DNA of 64,000 nt, from positions 1 through 64,000 of the forward strand of contig OMWN01000099.1 of the NCBI GenBank assembly GCA_900314765.1. The letters are read 5' to 3'. This DNA comes from an uncultured Selenomonadales bacterium (lineage in GTDB: Bacteria; Bacillota; Negativicutes; Selenomonadales; Selenomonadaceae). This document shows, in pieces, positions 63,448 through 64,000 of the stretch. Numbering within the stretch: position 1 is the stretch's first letter; each line of letters begins with the position of its first letter. Made by a program: the position numbers and the translations under genes. Under the pieces are notes generated by a model. The model was not told the origin of the DNA. It made no database searches and saw only the letters and a list, made by a program, of their open reading frames with translations.

Positions 63448-64000
63448 TTAATCTCTCTTGTACGGCGCCTGCTCCATGAATGAGTCGCGGTGCGCGATAT
63501 AGCGCACAAAGAGCTCGGACGCGATGGCGCGGATGCACTGGTCGATGAGCAGCGCGCGCCAAAGACCAATGATGCCCCACCCCATCACGTACGTGAACAC
63601 AGCTGTGATGATGGGGCGCATGACCGTGACGCTCAAGAATGAGTAAGCGGCGACGAGCGATGTGCGGCCGCTGCCGCGCAGCACGCCCGCCGATATGAGC
63701 GCGTGCGCCTCGGGGAAGCTCACGACGGCGGCGTAAATCATGACGGTGCTCGCTATCACGATGGACTCCGCGTCGCTCGAGTAGAGGCCAAAAATCTGGT
63801 CTCTGAATATGAACGTCAAGAGGAACGAAATCGCCGAGAAAAGGAATGTCCACTTGATGCCGATGCGACGATAGCGGTGCCACTCCTCATGGTCGCGACG
63901 ACCAAACGATTGACCCGCGAGGACCATGCTTGCTTTGCCGAGTCCCTGCGCGAAGCAGAAGTAGAAATCACAGATGTTCATGCAAATGCTGTGAACCGCG
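63448..64000 (-). CDS. MATE-family efflux transporter (partial, C-terminal part)
   Basis: The frame stays open through the window edge at 64000, so only the last ~184 residues are seen. AQGLGKASMVLAGQSFGRRD matches the second-half MATE signature. At least four hydrophobic segments follow, ending in a basic tail. MATE carriers export cationic drugs or metabolites using sodium or protons. The internal ATG at 63981 is not the start. The gene ends about 40 bp before the promoter of the B12-regulated operon, and a functional link is possible but unproven. Confidence 0.8.
   Translation of the reverse strand, partial: AVHSICMNICDFYFCFAQGLGKASMVLAGQSFGRRDHEEWHRYRRIGIKWTFLFSAISFLLTFIFRDQIFGLYSSDAESIVIASTVMIYAAVVSFPEAHALISAGVLRGSGRTSLVAAYSFLSVTVMRPIITAVFTYVMGWGIIGLWRALLIDQCIRAIASELFVRYIAHRDSFMEQAPYKRD

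Overview
The window reads as chromosomal DNA from a diderm Firmicute of the Negativicutes, most likely a Selenomonas/Mitsuokella-type member of the Selenomonadales. Three things point there: an outer-membrane porin with an N-terminal SLH domain (OmpM/Mep45 type) and a C-terminal phenylalanine; a Firmicutes-style pyrimidine operon with class 1B dihydroorotate dehydrogenase (PyrD plus PyrK) and a PyrR-type RNA leader; and an envelope phosphoethanolamine transferase. Coding is dense and almost all on the minus strand. At least nine genes appear to start at TTG behind strong Shine-Dalgarno sites. I see no rRNA, tRNA, CRISPR array, prophage or complete insertion sequence.

Layout, low to high coordinates. 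1-6.7 kb: an envelope operon (psd-pssA-GT2-queD-queE-phosphoethanolamine transferase) next to a WecG/TagA glycosyltransferase. PssA and Psd make phosphatidylethanolamine, and the last gene encodes an enzyme family that consumes it. 6.8-10.5 kb: a PRK/uridine-kinase-like nucleoside kinase, a PiT phosphate transporter with its PhoU-like partner, and zapA. 10.6-18.9 kb: cysE-mrp-glyQ-glyS-pheS-pheT. 19.1-25.3 kb: a uracil/hypoxanthine DNA glycosylase, an ASCH-like protein, leuA, a universal stress protein and alaS. 25.5-33.6 kb: a monofunctional GT51 transglycosylase, an exported unknown, dapA, an M16C peptidase, a CsoR-like sensor, dtd and a DUF4127 protein. 33.7-43.3 kb: the complete de novo UMP operon pyrB-pyrC-carA-carB-pyrK-pyrD-pyrF-pyrE behind a PyrR-type attenuator. 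43.6-50.3 kb: an OGG-type glycosylase, panE-like reductase, metallo-hydrolase, RelA/SpoT and RecJ. 50.4-55.9 kb: tgt-yajC-cyclo-ligase-PP2C-P-loop protein-secD-secF. 56-57.4 kb: the SLH porin. 57.6-63.4 kb: a Dpp/Opp/Nik-type ABC importer behind a cobalamin riboswitch and an intrinsic terminator. The window ends inside a MATE exporter.

The strongest lead is the B12-controlled ABC importer. Its protein family suggests peptide, nickel or opine-metallophore uptake, but its leader is a cobalamin riboswitch, so I infer cobalt, a cobalt chelate or another B12-related solute. A second lead is a family of palindromic repeats (AGGAAAC...GTTTCCT) present as one long and two short copies. The two short copies lie inside the two riboregulated leaders of the window, PyrR and B12. 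Two further long hairpin/MITE-like elements lie at 1-216 and 22514-22673.
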